Positions 17,523-27,008 of a stretch of 64,000 nucleotides of DNA are shown here, piece after piece. Source of the stretch: Bacillus sp. (in: firmicutes) (GTDB lineage Bacteria > Bacillota > Bacilli > Bacillales > Bacillaceae_J); assembly GCA_012842745.1 (NCBI GenBank), contig DUSF01000018.1:1-64000 (forward strand), written 5' to 3'. Position 1 is the stretch's first letter. Each line of letters begins with the position of its first letter. The notes beneath the pieces were generated by a model. It did not search any database, had not been told where the DNA came from, and saw nothing but the letters and a program-made list of their open reading frames with translations. The translations under genes and the position numbers were made by a program.

Positions 17523-18416
17523 ATGATAAATCAAAAATATAGTTTAAAAGAAATATTAAATTCAAAGCTTCAATCACTCGTTACAGAACTTAATGCTGAT
17601 TTTTCAGCGATTGCCTTTTATGACCCTATTAATCTTGAGTTTCGTTGGCGTCTTGCCGTAGGCTCACTAAATAACCGCTATACTAGTATTGTTGTCAGAA
17701 GCGGGAAAGGGATAGCTGGACGAACGTTAAAAACAAAGCGAGAATTTATCATTACGAATTTTCCAGAGGAGCTACAAGATGAGGCTCTTGAGTTTCCGAT
17801 TTTCATTATTGAAGAACTAAAATCGGCGGTAGCAGTACCGTTACTTATCCAATCACAGATGATAGGTGTGCTTCTCATCGGTCAAAGAACATCTAGAAAG
17901 TTTGATGCTTCTGATGTTGCATCAATAAAGGACGCTGCAGCAGAAATACTGTTACATTATATTCAAGAGCGTGAAGCAGAACAAATCCATCCAGAAGAAA
18001 ACAAAGAAATTGAAAAATCCGCGCTTTACCGTTATTTTGTTAATGAGAAAACACAAAGGGGTAATAAATTTGAGGTTATCCTATTAGATCAAAGAATTAC
18101 ACTATTGTCAGATGAAATTCAACAAGATTTGATTTCCATTTTTAAATTTCTTTTTGGGTGTGTAGCCAGCGTAGCTGATGATTCCAAAATTAAAGTTATT
18201 ATTGAGCGAAAATCCGATCAGCAAGTTGCTATGCAAATTGATACAAGTGCAAGCTTGAAGATTTCTGAAGAGGCCTTCTCCGGTCTTGCTGATAAAGTAA
18301 GAAAATTAAATGGTAGTATTGAAATTGCTGTTGACAATGAAAGAACAGTATTAACAATGAATTTTTTCCTAAACTTGTTAGTAAGTAATCAATTATGGGA
18401 TAACTCCCTTCTTTAA
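17523..18416 (+). CDS. GAF-domain protein, NreA-like nitrate sensor with extra C-terminal domain
   Basis: A 297-residue cytosolic protein. Residues about 8-145 form a GAF domain (ADFSAIAFYDP, GKGIAGRTLKTKREFI, AVPLLIQSQMIGVLLIG), as in NreA, the nitrate receptor that tunes NreB in staphylococci. NreA is only about 150 residues. Here the C-terminal 140 residues look like a degenerate kinase ATPase-type fold (LADKVRKLNGSIEIAVDNE near the end) without clear N or G boxes. The gene starts 9 bases after nreC in an apparent nreB-nreC-GAF operon, which supports a nitrate role by context only. Confidence 0.75.
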   Translation: MINQKYSLKEILNSKLQSLVTELNADFSAIAFYDPINLEFRWRLAVGSLNNRYTSIVVRSGKGIAGRTLKTKREFIITNFPEELQDEALEFPIFIIEELKSAVAVPLLIQSQMIGVLLIGQRTSRKFDASDVASIKDAAAEILLHYIQEREAEQIHPEENKEIEKSALYRYFVNEKTQRGNKFEVILLDQRITLLSDEIQQDLISIFKFLFGCVASVADDSKIKVIIERKSDQQVAMQIDTSASLKISEEAFSGLADKVRKLNGSIEIAVDNERTVLTMNFFLNLLVSNQLWDNSLL

Positions 18417-18451
18417 TAGACCTATTCAAATTGCTGAATAGGTCTATTTTT
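18415..18451 (+). terminator. Terminator of the nreBC-GAF operon
   Basis: AATAGACCTATTCA (18415-18428) pairs perfectly over 14 bp with 18435-18448, loop AATTGC, followed by T5. Confidence 0.9.
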
Positions 18452-18469
18452 ATACTGATGAAACAAATA

Positions 18470-18571
18470 TTGCCGACAAATTGTGACTATTACCGACCAA
18501 TTGTGAACAAATGGTTAACACTCTGTTAAAAATATGTATTTTCCCATACTTCAACTACGGTATTTCCCTGA
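18470..18571 (+). promoter_or_regulatory. Regulatory region of the narK-narG operon
   Basis: Two 17-base near-repeats, TTGCCGACAAATTGTGA (18470-18486) and TTACCGACCAATTGTGA (18490-18506), start exactly 20 bp apart. Their TTGTGA words resemble ResD-type or half FNR sites. Further down, ACGGTATTTCCCTGA (about 18556-18570) is a loose match to the NreC dyad described for staphylococci (TAGGG-N4-CCCTA). A TATACAAT -10 ends at 18600 with no good -35, as expected for an activated promoter. All regulator names here are inference. Confidence 0.5.
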
Positions 18572-18631
18572 TAGGAGACGATTGTCGAATCTTATACAAT
18601 GAAGTCAGAAATTAAGAAAGGGTGAAACGGA

Positions 18632-19981
18632 ATGGGGAGTGTAAGAAAAATAAATCCAGGAGAACCTGCGTACGTGGAGTCTAAAGGCAAAGGGCGAATA
18701 AAGCGTTGGGACCCGGAAGATAGCGGATTTTGGGAATCTGAAGGAAAACGTCATGCGAATCGTAATTTGTGGATATCAGTACCAGCTCTCTTTTTAGCAT
18801 TTGTTGTTTGGCAAATTTGGTCAGTAGTTGCAGTAAAACTGAATGATGTTGGTTTTAGTTTTTCATCAAGCGAACTTTTTACATTAGCAGCATTACCAGG
18901 GTTAGTTGGAGCAACATTACGGATTTTCTTTACATTTATGCCTGGTGTCGTTGGTGGAAGAAACTGGACTGTTATTAGTACAACCTTACTATTACTACCA
19001 GCCATAGGTATTGGAATTGCCGTTCAAAACCCTGCAACATCTTTTACAACAATGGTCATTTTAGCAGCTCTTTGCGGTATTGGTGGGGGGAATTTCTCGT
19101 CATCAATGGCAAATATCAGCTTCTTTTTTCCAAAAAAATTAAAAGGTTCAGCAAATGGTATTAATGCAGGAATTGGAAACCTAGGTGTAAGTGCCGTTCA
19201 ATTTTTAACTCCGATTGTCATTACAACAGGGGCTTTTGCCGGAATCATTGGTTCTGGGCAATTAATGAAGAACGGAACTGAAGTTTGGATTCAAAACGCA
19301 GCATTTATTTGGGTTATTCCGATTGTACTTGTAGCAATTATTGCGCTTTTTGGAATGGATAATCTTCCGAATGCAAAGCAATCATTTAAAGAACAATCAA
19401 TTATTTTCAAAAACAAGCATACATGGATTATGTCATGGCTTTATACAATGTGTTTTGGTTCTTTTATCGGCTATGCCGCAGCTTTTCCGTTATTAATTAA
19501 ATCTGAGTTTCCGGAAGTGAACGCACTTCAATTAGCATTTCTTGGTCCGCTTGTCGGTGCATCTGTAAGGCCGATTGGTGGTTGGATTGCCGATAAGATT
19601 GGCGGGGCAATCGTAACATTTTGGGATATTATCATCATGATTGCGGCAACAGTTGGTGTTATTTACTTTTTAAATCAAAATAATTTCACTGGATTTTTAA
19701 TTATGTTTATTGTTCTTTTCTTCACAACAGGAATTGCCAATGGTTCAACATTCCGGATGATTCCGATTATTTTCGAGCCAAAGCAAGCGGCACCGGTTCT
19801 TGGTTTTACAGGCGCGATTGCAGCTTATGGGGCATTTTTAATTCCGAAGGTTTTCGGTTGGTCCATTTCTAGCACAGGCGCTGCTAACTTAGCACTTTAC
19901 TTATTTATTGGCTATTACGTCATTAGTCTTATGATTTGTTGGTACTACTATTCTCGCAAAAATGCTGAGGTTAAATGCTAA
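18632..19981 (+). CDS. narK: NarK-type nitrate/nitrite transporter (E. coli NarK-like)
   Basis: A 449-residue MFS protein of the nitrate/nitrite porter family with about 12 helices. It has a long hydrophilic N terminus of about 45 residues. The nitrate signature is seen twice: GIGGGNFSSSMANISFFFP with GINAGIGNLGVS, and GIANGSTFRMIP in the second half. The FSSSMANISFFFP wording resembles E. coli NarK (nitrate/nitrite exchange). AAAGGGTG lies before ATG 18632. A second, different porter gene and narGHJI follow in the same direction, so it probably supplies nitrate and removes nitrite during respiration. Confidence 0.92.
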   Translation: MGSVRKINPGEPAYVESKGKGRIKRWDPEDSGFWESEGKRHANRNLWISVPALFLAFVVWQIWSVVAVKLNDVGFSFSSSELFTLAALPGLVGATLRIFFTFMPGVVGGRNWTVISTTLLLLPAIGIGIAVQNPATSFTTMVILAALCGIGGGNFSSSMANISFFFPKKLKGSANGINAGIGNLGVSAVQFLTPIVITTGAFAGIIGSGQLMKNGTEVWIQNAAFIWVIPIVLVAIIALFGMDNLPNAKQSFKEQSIIFKNKHTWIMSWLYTMCFGSFIGYAAAFPLLIKSEFPEVNALQLAFLGPLVGASVRPIGGWIADKIGGAIVTFWDIIIMIAATVGVIYFLNQNNFTGFLIMFIVLFFTTGIANGSTFRMIPIIFEPKQAAPVLGFTGAIAAYGAFLIPKVFGWSISSTGAANLALYLFIGYYVISLMICWYYYSRKNAEVKC

Positions 19982-20026
19982 CTAAATAGAAGTGTCTGAC
20001 GCCAAATTGGTAAGGAGTGAAGAAGG

Positions 20027-21250
20027 ATGGTTAGTAAACAAGGGTTTCTGAAAAGTGGGCATATGCCTACACTATTATCATCATTTCTATACTTTGATAT
20101 TAGTTTCATGATTTGGGTAATGGTTGGTGCCACATCGACATTTATTGTTCAAGATTTCGGCTTGTCACCCGCAGAAAAAGGGTTAATGGTTGGGATTCCC
20201 GTTTTGGGTGGATCCCTACTGCGTATCCCAATGGGTTTACTCGCAGACCGTTTTGGCGGGAAACGGATGGGAATTATCGGCATGCTCTTAACAATGATTC
20301 CACTTCTATGGGGTTGGTTGTATGGTAACTCATTAACTGAAGTTCAAGCATTTGGATTTTTGTTAGGAATAGCTGGAGCAAGCTTCTCTGTAGCTTTGCC
20401 GCTTGCAAGCCGCTGGTATCCTCCAGAGCATCAAGGGTTAGCAATGGGAATTGCAGGTGCAGGTAATAGTGGAACGGTTTTAGCAACATTGTTTGCACCG
20501 CGAATTGCAGAAAACTTTGGTTGGCATGCCGTATTCGGATTTGCGCTCATTCCTTTATTAGTAGCATTTATCGTTTTTGTCATCTTTGCTAAAGATAGTC
20601 CATATGCGGCAAAACCACAAAAAATCTCTGAGTATTTAGCAATTGTCAAACTAAAAGAAACATGGATTTTTAGTTTCTTTTATAGTTTATCATTCGGTGG
20701 TTTTGTTGGCTTAACAAGTTATCTTTCTATCTTTTTTGTTGACCAATATGGAATTAGTAAAGTTACGGCTGGTGATTTCGTAACAATTGTTGTTTTTGCT
20801 GGAAGCTTTGTCAGACCGATTGGTGGTTTTATTGCAGATAGGATTAGTGGTATGAATTTGTTATCGAAATTGTACCTTTCGGCTGCGATTGTGCTTAGTC
20901 TTGTGGGACTCCTTCCATCTTTATATATAGCACTGACATTCTTTATTATGGCTATGCTTATTTTTGGAATAGCAAACGGTGCGTTGTTCCAAGTGATCCC
21001 AACGAGGTTTCCTAAGGAGGTAGGCTTATTTACAGGTTTTGTTGGAGCAGCTGGTGGTCTTGGAGGCTTCTTTTTACCAAATATATTAGGGACGTTTAAA
21101 GGAATGACAGGATCTTATTCTTTCGGCTTTTGGTGGATTGGCGCTACTTATGTAGCAGCATTTATCTTGGTTGTTTGGTTACAAAAGTCGTGGAAAAGGA
21201 AGGAAGAGACAGAGTCAGTTTCGTCTACTGTTAGGGCCATTTCGAATTAA
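20027..21250 (+). CDS. Second nitrate porter, NarK1/NasA-like
   Basis: A 407-residue MFS protein with the other nitrate-porter wording: GIAGASFSVALPLASRWYP with GIAGAGNSGTVLA, and GIANGALFQVIPTRFP. It belongs to the shorter NarK1/NasA-like branch, usually seen as proton-linked nitrate uptake. The two porters side by side recall the NarK1-NarK2 arrangement known from some denitrifiers. AAGGAG lies before the ATG, and narG follows 25 bp after the stop. The assignment to uptake rather than exchange is from family resemblance. Confidence 0.9.
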   Translation: MVSKQGFLKSGHMPTLLSSFLYFDISFMIWVMVGATSTFIVQDFGLSPAEKGLMVGIPVLGGSLLRIPMGLLADRFGGKRMGIIGMLLTMIPLLWGWLYGNSLTEVQAFGFLLGIAGASFSVALPLASRWYPPEHQGLAMGIAGAGNSGTVLATLFAPRIAENFGWHAVFGFALIPLLVAFIVFVIFAKDSPYAAKPQKISEYLAIVKLKETWIFSFFYSLSFGGFVGLTSYLSIFFVDQYGISKVTAGDFVTIVVFAGSFVRPIGGFIADRISGMNLLSKLYLSAAIVLSLVGLLPSLYIALTFFIMAMLIFGIANGALFQVIPTRFPKEVGLFTGFVGAAGGLGGFFLPNILGTFKGMTGSYSFGFWWIGATYVAAFILVVWLQKSWKRKEETESVSSTVRAISN

Positions 21251-21275
21251 GAAAGAGAGGAAAAGGGGGATTAAA

Positions 21276-24200
21276 ATGGGGAAAAAGAGTAATTTCTTCA
21301 AAAAACTTCGTTACTTTAAACCGATTGAAACGTTATCAGATGGGTGGAGTCAACTTTCTGAAGGAAATCGCGAGTGGGAAAAACTTTACCGTCAGCGTTG
21401 GCAGCATGATAAGGTTGTTCGGACAACCCATGGTGTGAACTGTACAGGCTCTTGTAGTTGGAAAGTATTTGTAAAAGATGGGATTATTACTTGGGAAAAT
21501 CAACAAACCGATTACCCAAGCTGTGGACCAGATATGCCAGAGTTTGAACCAAGAGGTTGTCCTCGTGGAGCAAGTTTTTCATGGTATGTATATAGCCCGC
21601 TTCGTGTGAAATATCCGTATGTTCGCGGTGCGCTCTTGAAGTTATACCGTGAGGCGCTAAAAGCAGAAGGCGACCCTGTAAAAGCTTGGACAAGCATTGT
21701 TGAGAACCCGGAAAAAGCAAAGGCGTATAAAGCAGCTCGTGGCAAAGGTGGTTTTGTTCGTGCATCAAGGGAAGAAGTTAATGAATTAATTTCCGCATCG
21801 CTCATTTACACGACAAAAAAATTCGGTCCTGACCGAGTTGCTGGCTTTACACCGATTCCTGCGATGTCAATGGTTAGTTATGCTGCCGGATCACGCTTTT
21901 TGTCAATGCTTGGCGCACCGATGTTAAGTTTTTATGACTGGTATGCAGATTTACCTCCTGCTTCACCACAAATATGGGGCGAGCAAACGGATGTTCCAGA
22001 AAGTAGTGATTGGTACAATTCAACTTACATTATGATGTGGGGTTCCAATGTTCCAATGACGCGAACACCTGATGCGCATTTTATGACAGAAGTGCGCTAT
22101 AAAGGAACAAAGGTTGTTACTGTCAGCCCTGATTATGCGGAAAATGTGAAATTTGCCGATGATTGGTTAGCAGTTAACCCTGGTGAAGATGCCGCGTTAG
22201 CACAAGCGATGACACATGTTATTTTGAAAGAATTTTATGTTGATCAACAAACAGAATATTTTTATGAATATGCGAAGAAATATACGGACTTACCATACTT
22301 GATTACGCTTAAACAAAGTGGCAATAGCTTCGTTTCAGACCGTTTTCTAACAGCAAGTGATTTAGGAATGCCAGTTACAAATGCAGAGTGGAAAACAGCC
22401 GTTATTGATAAAGAGACGAAGAAAATTATGATTCCAAATGGAAGTATTGGACACCGTTGGGGTAATAAAGGGCAGTGGAATCTTAAGCAGGAGGATGAAC
22501 AAGGAAATGCATTCGAACCTGAATTAACAGTCCTTGGCCAAGAAGATTACATCATTGAAATTAGGCTGCCGTATTTTGATAATACAAAAACAGGGACAGT
22601 CTCACGCTTTGTACCTGTAAAACAAGTAACGAATGCAGCGGGAGAAAAAATCTTTGTTACAACCGTATTTGATATTATGCTTGCACATTATGGGGTAAGC
22701 CGCGACGGACTTCAGAATGGAGCAACTTCTTACGATGATGACAAGCCATATACTCCTGCATGGCAAGAAAAATATACAGGAATTGATAGAAAGCTAGTGA
22801 CGAAAATTGCGAGGGAGTTTGCCCAAAATGCGGTTGATAGTCAAGGGCGCTCGATGATTATCATGGGGGCTGGCATCAACCATTGGTTTAATGGCGATAC
22901 GATTTACCGAAGCATCTTAAACCTTGTACTGTTAACAGGTTCGCAAGGCGTTAATGGTGGCGGCTGGGCCCATTATGTTGGTCAAGAAAAATGCCGTGTT
23001 CCTGAAGGTTGGGGAACAATTGCCTTTGGCCGTGATTGGTCATTACCACCACGTTTACAAAATGCAACATCATTCTATTACTTTGCAACAGACCAATGGC
23101 GTTATGAAGAAACAAAGTTAAATGAACTTGCTTCACCACTTATCGGGAAAGCAAGATATGAGCATTCAGGAGATTATAATGTGCTTGCGGCCCGTTTAGG
23201 CTGGCTGCCATCTTATCCGCAATTTAATCGGAATTCAATTGAATTGTTTGAAGATGCGAAGAAAGCTGGGGCAACGACACCGGAAGAAGCAGTTAAATAT
23301 GCGGTCAATGAATTGAAAACAGGGAAGATGGAGTTTGCAATTGAGGATCCAGATAATCCAGTTAACTTCCCAAGAAACTTATTTGTTTGGCGTTCTAATT
23401 TAATTTCGAGTTCAGGAAAAGGGCATGAATATTTCTTGAAGCATCTTCTTGGTACATCGAACGGTGTACTTGGGGAAGAAAACACGGCAATGAAACCAGA
23501 AGAAATTAAATGGCGTGAAGAAGGTGCGGAAGGAAAGCTTGACCTACTTGTGAGCATAGATTTCCGGATGGCAGGAAATGCAATGTATTCAGATATTGTT
23601 TTGCCAGCGGCAACTTGGTATGAAAAGCATGATATAAGTAGTACGGATATGCATCCATTTGTTCATCCGTTTAATCCAGCGATTAATCCGCCATGGGAAG
23701 CGCAATCGGATTGGGATACATTTAAAGGCATTGCGAAGGCATTTTCAAATATGGCCGAAGAGCATTTTACAGGACCTGTTAAGGACCTTGTGACAATGCC
23801 GCTCTTACACGATTCACAAGATGAAATTGCCCAACCATTTGGTAAAGTAGTTGATTGGAAAAAAGGCGAAACAGAGCCTGTGCCAGGTCTTACAATGCCA
23901 AAAATGACGTTTGTAGAGCGTGATTATACAAAGCTTTATGAAAAATTTATTGGTCTTGGCCCATTAGTACAGAAAAATCCTGTTGGTGCCCATGGTATTT
24001 CTTTCTCAGTTGCTGAGGAATATGAGCAATTAAAAGAAATGAATGGAATTATTACAAATGAAGGTATTTCGAAAGGAATGCCAAGTATTGAAACAGGACG
24101 ACAAGCTGCAGAAGCAATGATGACTCTATCAAGTGCGACAAACGGAAAGGTTGCGATGAGAGCATGGGAAGCTGAAGAAGCGAAAACTGGTCTTGCTTTA

Positions 24201-24962
24201 AAAGATATTGCTGAGGATCAAGCTGCTGTTCATCAAACATTCCATGATATTACTGTGCAGCCACGTAAAGTTATTCCAACACCAGTATTTACAGGTGCGA
24301 ATAAAGGTGAACGACGTTATTCACCATTTACAATTAATATTGAAAGATTAGTTCCATTTAGAACATTAACAGGGCGACAACACTTCTTTCTTGACCATGA
24401 AATCATGACAGAATACGGGGAAAATTTACCAATCTATAAGCCAACATTGCCAGAAATGGTTTTTGCGGATCGCGATCAAGCACCAACTAAAGAGAAAAAT
24501 GAAATCACGCTTCGCTATTTAACACCACATGGAAAATGGAATATTCATAGCACATATCAAGATAATTTAATGATGCTCACCCTTTTCCGTGGTGGACCGA
24601 ATGTTTGGATGAGTGAAAAGGATGCTGAAAAAGCAGGGATTAAAGATAATGACTGGGTTGAAGTTTACAACCGCAATGGTGTTGTTGCTGCAAGGGCAGT
24701 TACAAGTCATAAAATGCCAGAAGGTACGCTCTTTATGTATCATGCGCAAGACAAGCATATTAACACTCCAGGTACAAATATAACAGGTGAACGAGGCGGT
24801 ACACATAATAGTCCGACGAAAATTCATGTGAAGCCAACCCAACTTATCGGTGGCTATGCGCAGCTTAGCTATGGTTTTAACTACTATGGTCCAATCGGGA
24901 ATCAACGTGATATTTATGTTTCTGTACGGAAGATGAAGGAGGTGGCTTGGCTTGAAGATTAA
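21276..24962 (+). CDS. narG: Respiratory nitrate reductase alpha subunit
   Basis: NarG is the molybdenum subunit that reduces nitrate at the cytoplasmic face of the membrane. The 1228-residue protein has the normal length. The FS0 [4Fe-4S] site is seen as THGVNCTGSCSWKVF with the later CGPDMPEFEPRGCPRG, and the Mo-ligand region as SFYDWYADLPPASPQ. GINHWFNGDTIYRS and a pterin-binding C-terminal domain follow. ATG 21276 after AAGGGGG is the start; frame open upstream overlaps the porter gene. narH overlaps its end by 11 bp. No Tat signal is present, as expected for cytoplasmic NarG. Confidence 0.97.
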   Translation: MGKKSNFFKKLRYFKPIETLSDGWSQLSEGNREWEKLYRQRWQHDKVVRTTHGVNCTGSCSWKVFVKDGIITWENQQTDYPSCGPDMPEFEPRGCPRGASFSWYVYSPLRVKYPYVRGALLKLYREALKAEGDPVKAWTSIVENPEKAKAYKAARGKGGFVRASREEVNELISASLIYTTKKFGPDRVAGFTPIPAMSMVSYAAGSRFLSMLGAPMLSFYDWYADLPPASPQIWGEQTDVPESSDWYNSTYIMMWGSNVPMTRTPDAHFMTEVRYKGTKVVTVSPDYAENVKFADDWLAVNPGEDAALAQAMTHVILKEFYVDQQTEYFYEYAKKYTDLPYLITLKQSGNSFVSDRFLTASDLGMPVTNAEWKTAVIDKETKKIMIPNGSIGHRWGNKGQWNLKQEDEQGNAFEPELTVLGQEDYIIEIRLPYFDNTKTGTVSRFVPVKQVTNAAGEKIFVTTVFDIMLAHYGVSRDGLQNGATSYDDDKPYTPAWQEKYTGIDRKLVTKIAREFAQNAVDSQGRSMIIMGAGINHWFNGDTIYRSILNLVLLTGSQGVNGGGWAHYVGQEKCRVPEGWGTIAFGRDWSLPPRLQNATSFYYFATDQWRYEETKLNELASPLIGKARYEHSGDYNVLAARLGWLPSYPQFNRNSIELFEDAKKAGATTPEEAVKYAVNELKTGKMEFAIEDPDNPVNFPRNLFVWRSNLISSSGKGHEYFLKHLLGTSNGVLGEENTAMKPEEIKWREEGAEGKLDLLVSIDFRMAGNAMYSDIVLPAATWYEKHDISSTDMHPFVHPFNPAINPPWEAQSDWDTFKGIAKAFSNMAEEHFTGPVKDLVTMPLLHDSQDEIAQPFGKVVDWKKGETEPVPGLTMPKMTFVERDYTKLYEKFIGLGPLVQKNPVGAHGISFSVAEEYEQLKEMNGIITNEGISKGMPSIETGRQAAEAMMTLSSATNGKVAMRAWEAEEAKTGLALKDIAEDQAAVHQTFHDITVQPRKVIPTPVFTGANKGERRYSPFTINIERLVPFRTLTGRQHFFLDHEIMTEYGENLPIYKPTLPEMVFADRDQAPTKEKNEITLRYLTPHGKWNIHSTYQDNLMMLTLFRGGPNVWMSEKDAEKAGIKDNDWVEVYNRNGVVAARAVTSHKMPEGTLFMYHAQDKHINTPGTNITGERGGTHNSPTKIHVKPTQLIGGYAQLSYGFNYYGPIGNQRDIYVSVRKMKEVAWLED

Positions 24963-26469
24963 AGCGCAAGTAGGAATGGTAATGAATTTAGATAAATGTA
25001 TAGGCTGTCATACATGTAGTGTGACATGTAAAAATACATGGACGAACCGTCCAGGTGCAGAATATATGTGGTTTAACAATGTTGAAACAAAACCGGGTGT
25101 TGGCTACCCGGTTGAATGGGAAAACCAAGAGAAGCATAAAGGTGGTTGGGTATTAAAAAATGGTCAACTAGAATTAAAGTCTGGTAGTAAGCTAAATAAA
25201 CTAGCGTTGGGGAAAATTTTCCACAATCCAGATTTACCAACAATGGATGAATATTATGAGCCATGGTCTTATAACTACGAAAAGTTAACAAACAGTCCAC
25301 AAAGTAAGCATCAACCAGTTGCAAGGCCAAAGTCACTAGTGACTGGAGAAACAATGGATTTGAAATGGGGGCCGAACTGGGAAGATGATTTAGCTGGTGT
25401 CCATATAACAGGTTTAAAAGATCCAAATATGATTCAAATGGAAGAAGATATAAAATTAGAATTTGAGCAAGCGTTTATGATGTATTTGCCGCGGATTTGT
25501 GAGCATTGCTTAAATCCAGGCTGCGTTGCCTCTTGTCCTTCAGGAGCGATTTACAAACGCGATGAAGATGGAATTGTTCTTGTTGACCAAGAAGCGTGCC
25601 GTGGTTGGCGACATTGTATGACAAGCTGTCCTTATAAAAAGGTTTATTTCAACTGGGAGACACAAAAAGCGGAGAAATGTACATTTTGCTTCCCAAGAAT
25701 TGAAGCCGGATTGCCAACTGTTTGCTCTGAAACATGTACAGGCCGCCTTCGTTATATCGGCATTCTTTTATATGATGCAGATAGAGTGAAGGAAGTTGCC
25801 TCTACTCCAAATGAAAAGGATTTATATGAGGCGCAACTAGGTTTATTCTTAGACCCATCTGATCCGAAAGTAATTGAGCAGGCTAGAAAAGATGGCATTT
25901 CAGAAGATTGGTTAGAAGCAGCACGTAAATCGCCGATTTACAAAATGGCGGTAAAATATAAAATTGCTTTACCGCTTCATCCAGAATATCGGACATTGCC
26001 AATGGTTTGGTATGTACCACCACTTAGCCCATTTACTTCAAAAATTGAAGGGAAAAATTCGAAATTTAACGGTACGTTTGAAGAGATGTTCCCAGCAATT
26101 AGTCAAATGAGAATTCCATTGGAGTATTTGGCGAATTTATTAACTGCAGGCGACACTGAAGTCATTAAGAGTGTTTTGAAGAAAATGGTTATCATGCGCC
26201 AATATATGCGTGAAAAAACATTAGGAAAACAGCCAGATGCTAATCTTTTAAACGAAGTAGATATGGCACCAGAAGTTATTGAGGAAATGTATCGCCTTCT
26301 TTCCATTGCTAAGTATGAGGATCGATTTGTTATTCCGACGGCTCATAAAGAGGAATTTGAAAACTTGTATGAGAAACAAGGGTCAACAGGCTATAGCTAT
26401 GACTGTAGTACATGCGAAGTAGGTGGATATGATGGAACAAACGACCAATTCCATTTCCTCAAATATTGA
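24952..26469 (+). CDS. narH: Respiratory nitrate reductase beta subunit
   Basis: NarH passes electrons from NarI heme to NarG through four iron-sulfur clusters. The 505-residue protein shows the four Cys groups: CIGCHTCSVTCKNTW, CEHCLNPGCVASCP, CRGWRHCMTSCPYKK and CTFCFPRIEAGLPTVCSETC. In CRGWRHC the second ligand is Trp, the mark of the [3Fe-4S] cluster of NarH. Translation starts at TTG 24952 inside the end of narG, behind AAGGAGGTGG, so the two are coupled. Its 3' end overlaps narJ. Confidence 0.97.
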   Translation: MKIKAQVGMVMNLDKCIGCHTCSVTCKNTWTNRPGAEYMWFNNVETKPGVGYPVEWENQEKHKGGWVLKNGQLELKSGSKLNKLALGKIFHNPDLPTMDEYYEPWSYNYEKLTNSPQSKHQPVARPKSLVTGETMDLKWGPNWEDDLAGVHITGLKDPNMIQMEEDIKLEFEQAFMMYLPRICEHCLNPGCVASCPSGAIYKRDEDGIVLVDQEACRGWRHCMTSCPYKKVYFNWETQKAEKCTFCFPRIEAGLPTVCSETCTGRLRYIGILLYDADRVKEVASTPNEKDLYEAQLGLFLDPSDPKVIEQARKDGISEDWLEAARKSPIYKMAVKYKIALPLHPEYRTLPMVWYVPPLSPFTSKIEGKNSKFNGTFEEMFPAISQMRIPLEYLANLLTAGDTEVIKSVLKKMVIMRQYMREKTLGKQPDANLLNEVDMAPEVIEEMYRLLSIAKYEDRFVIPTAHKEEFENLYEKQGSTGYSYDCSTCEVGGYDGTNDQFHFLKY

Positions 26470-27007
26470 GAAAGAGATAAGGGAATCATTGAAAATGATT
26501 TCCTACCTCTTCCAATATCCTGATAAACGATGGCTACAATGGGGGGAGCTCGTTGAGACCGTTCAGCAATTTAATAATCCATATGTGGAAAAGTCGCTGA
26601 CTTCTTTTCTTGAGGCGATTGGCAAGCTCTCTTTAGATGATTTAGAGCAACATTATGTTAATTTATTTGACTTTAATGCTGATTGCTCGCTTTCATTAAG
26701 CTACTTAAAAGCTGGTGAACAACGCGAGCGCGGACAAATTTTACTAGAATTGAAGTCAACGTATAGAGAATATGGATTTGAAATGACAGATGAGGAGCTT
26801 TCCGATTATTTGCCAGTTGTATTAGAGTTCGCAGCAGTTGCCCCTTTACAAATTTCAGCAAATTTAATGAAAAGTGTGCGAAAGCCGATTGAAACATTAA
26901 AAAGCGAATTGGAAAGATTGAATAGTCCATATGTATTTTTAACAGAGGCCTGTCTAGCTGGGACAGAAGCGCTTGAAAATTTTATTTTAATGGGGGGGAA
27001 TGGGTAG
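26432..27007 (+). CDS. narJ: Nitrate reductase assembly chaperone
   Basis: NarJ (TorD-like fold) holds NarGH during cofactor insertion. This 191-residue protein has the family pattern SYLFQYPDKRW near the start, then LEQHYVNLFDFNADCSLSLSYL and the segment YLPVVLEFAA. Several starts are possible at 26423, 26429 and 26432; the ATG at 26432 has the best spacing from AGGTGG. The gene overlaps the end of narH and runs into narI, the canonical order. Confidence 0.93.
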   Translation: MEQTTNSISSNIEKEIRESLKMISYLFQYPDKRWLQWGELVETVQQFNNPYVEKSLTSFLEAIGKLSLDDLEQHYVNLFDFNADCSLSLSYLKAGEQRERGQILLELKSTYREYGFEMTDEELSDYLPVVLEFAAVAPLQISANLMKSVRKPIETLKSELERLNSPYVFLTEACLAGTEALENFILMGGNG

Positions 27008-27008
27008 C

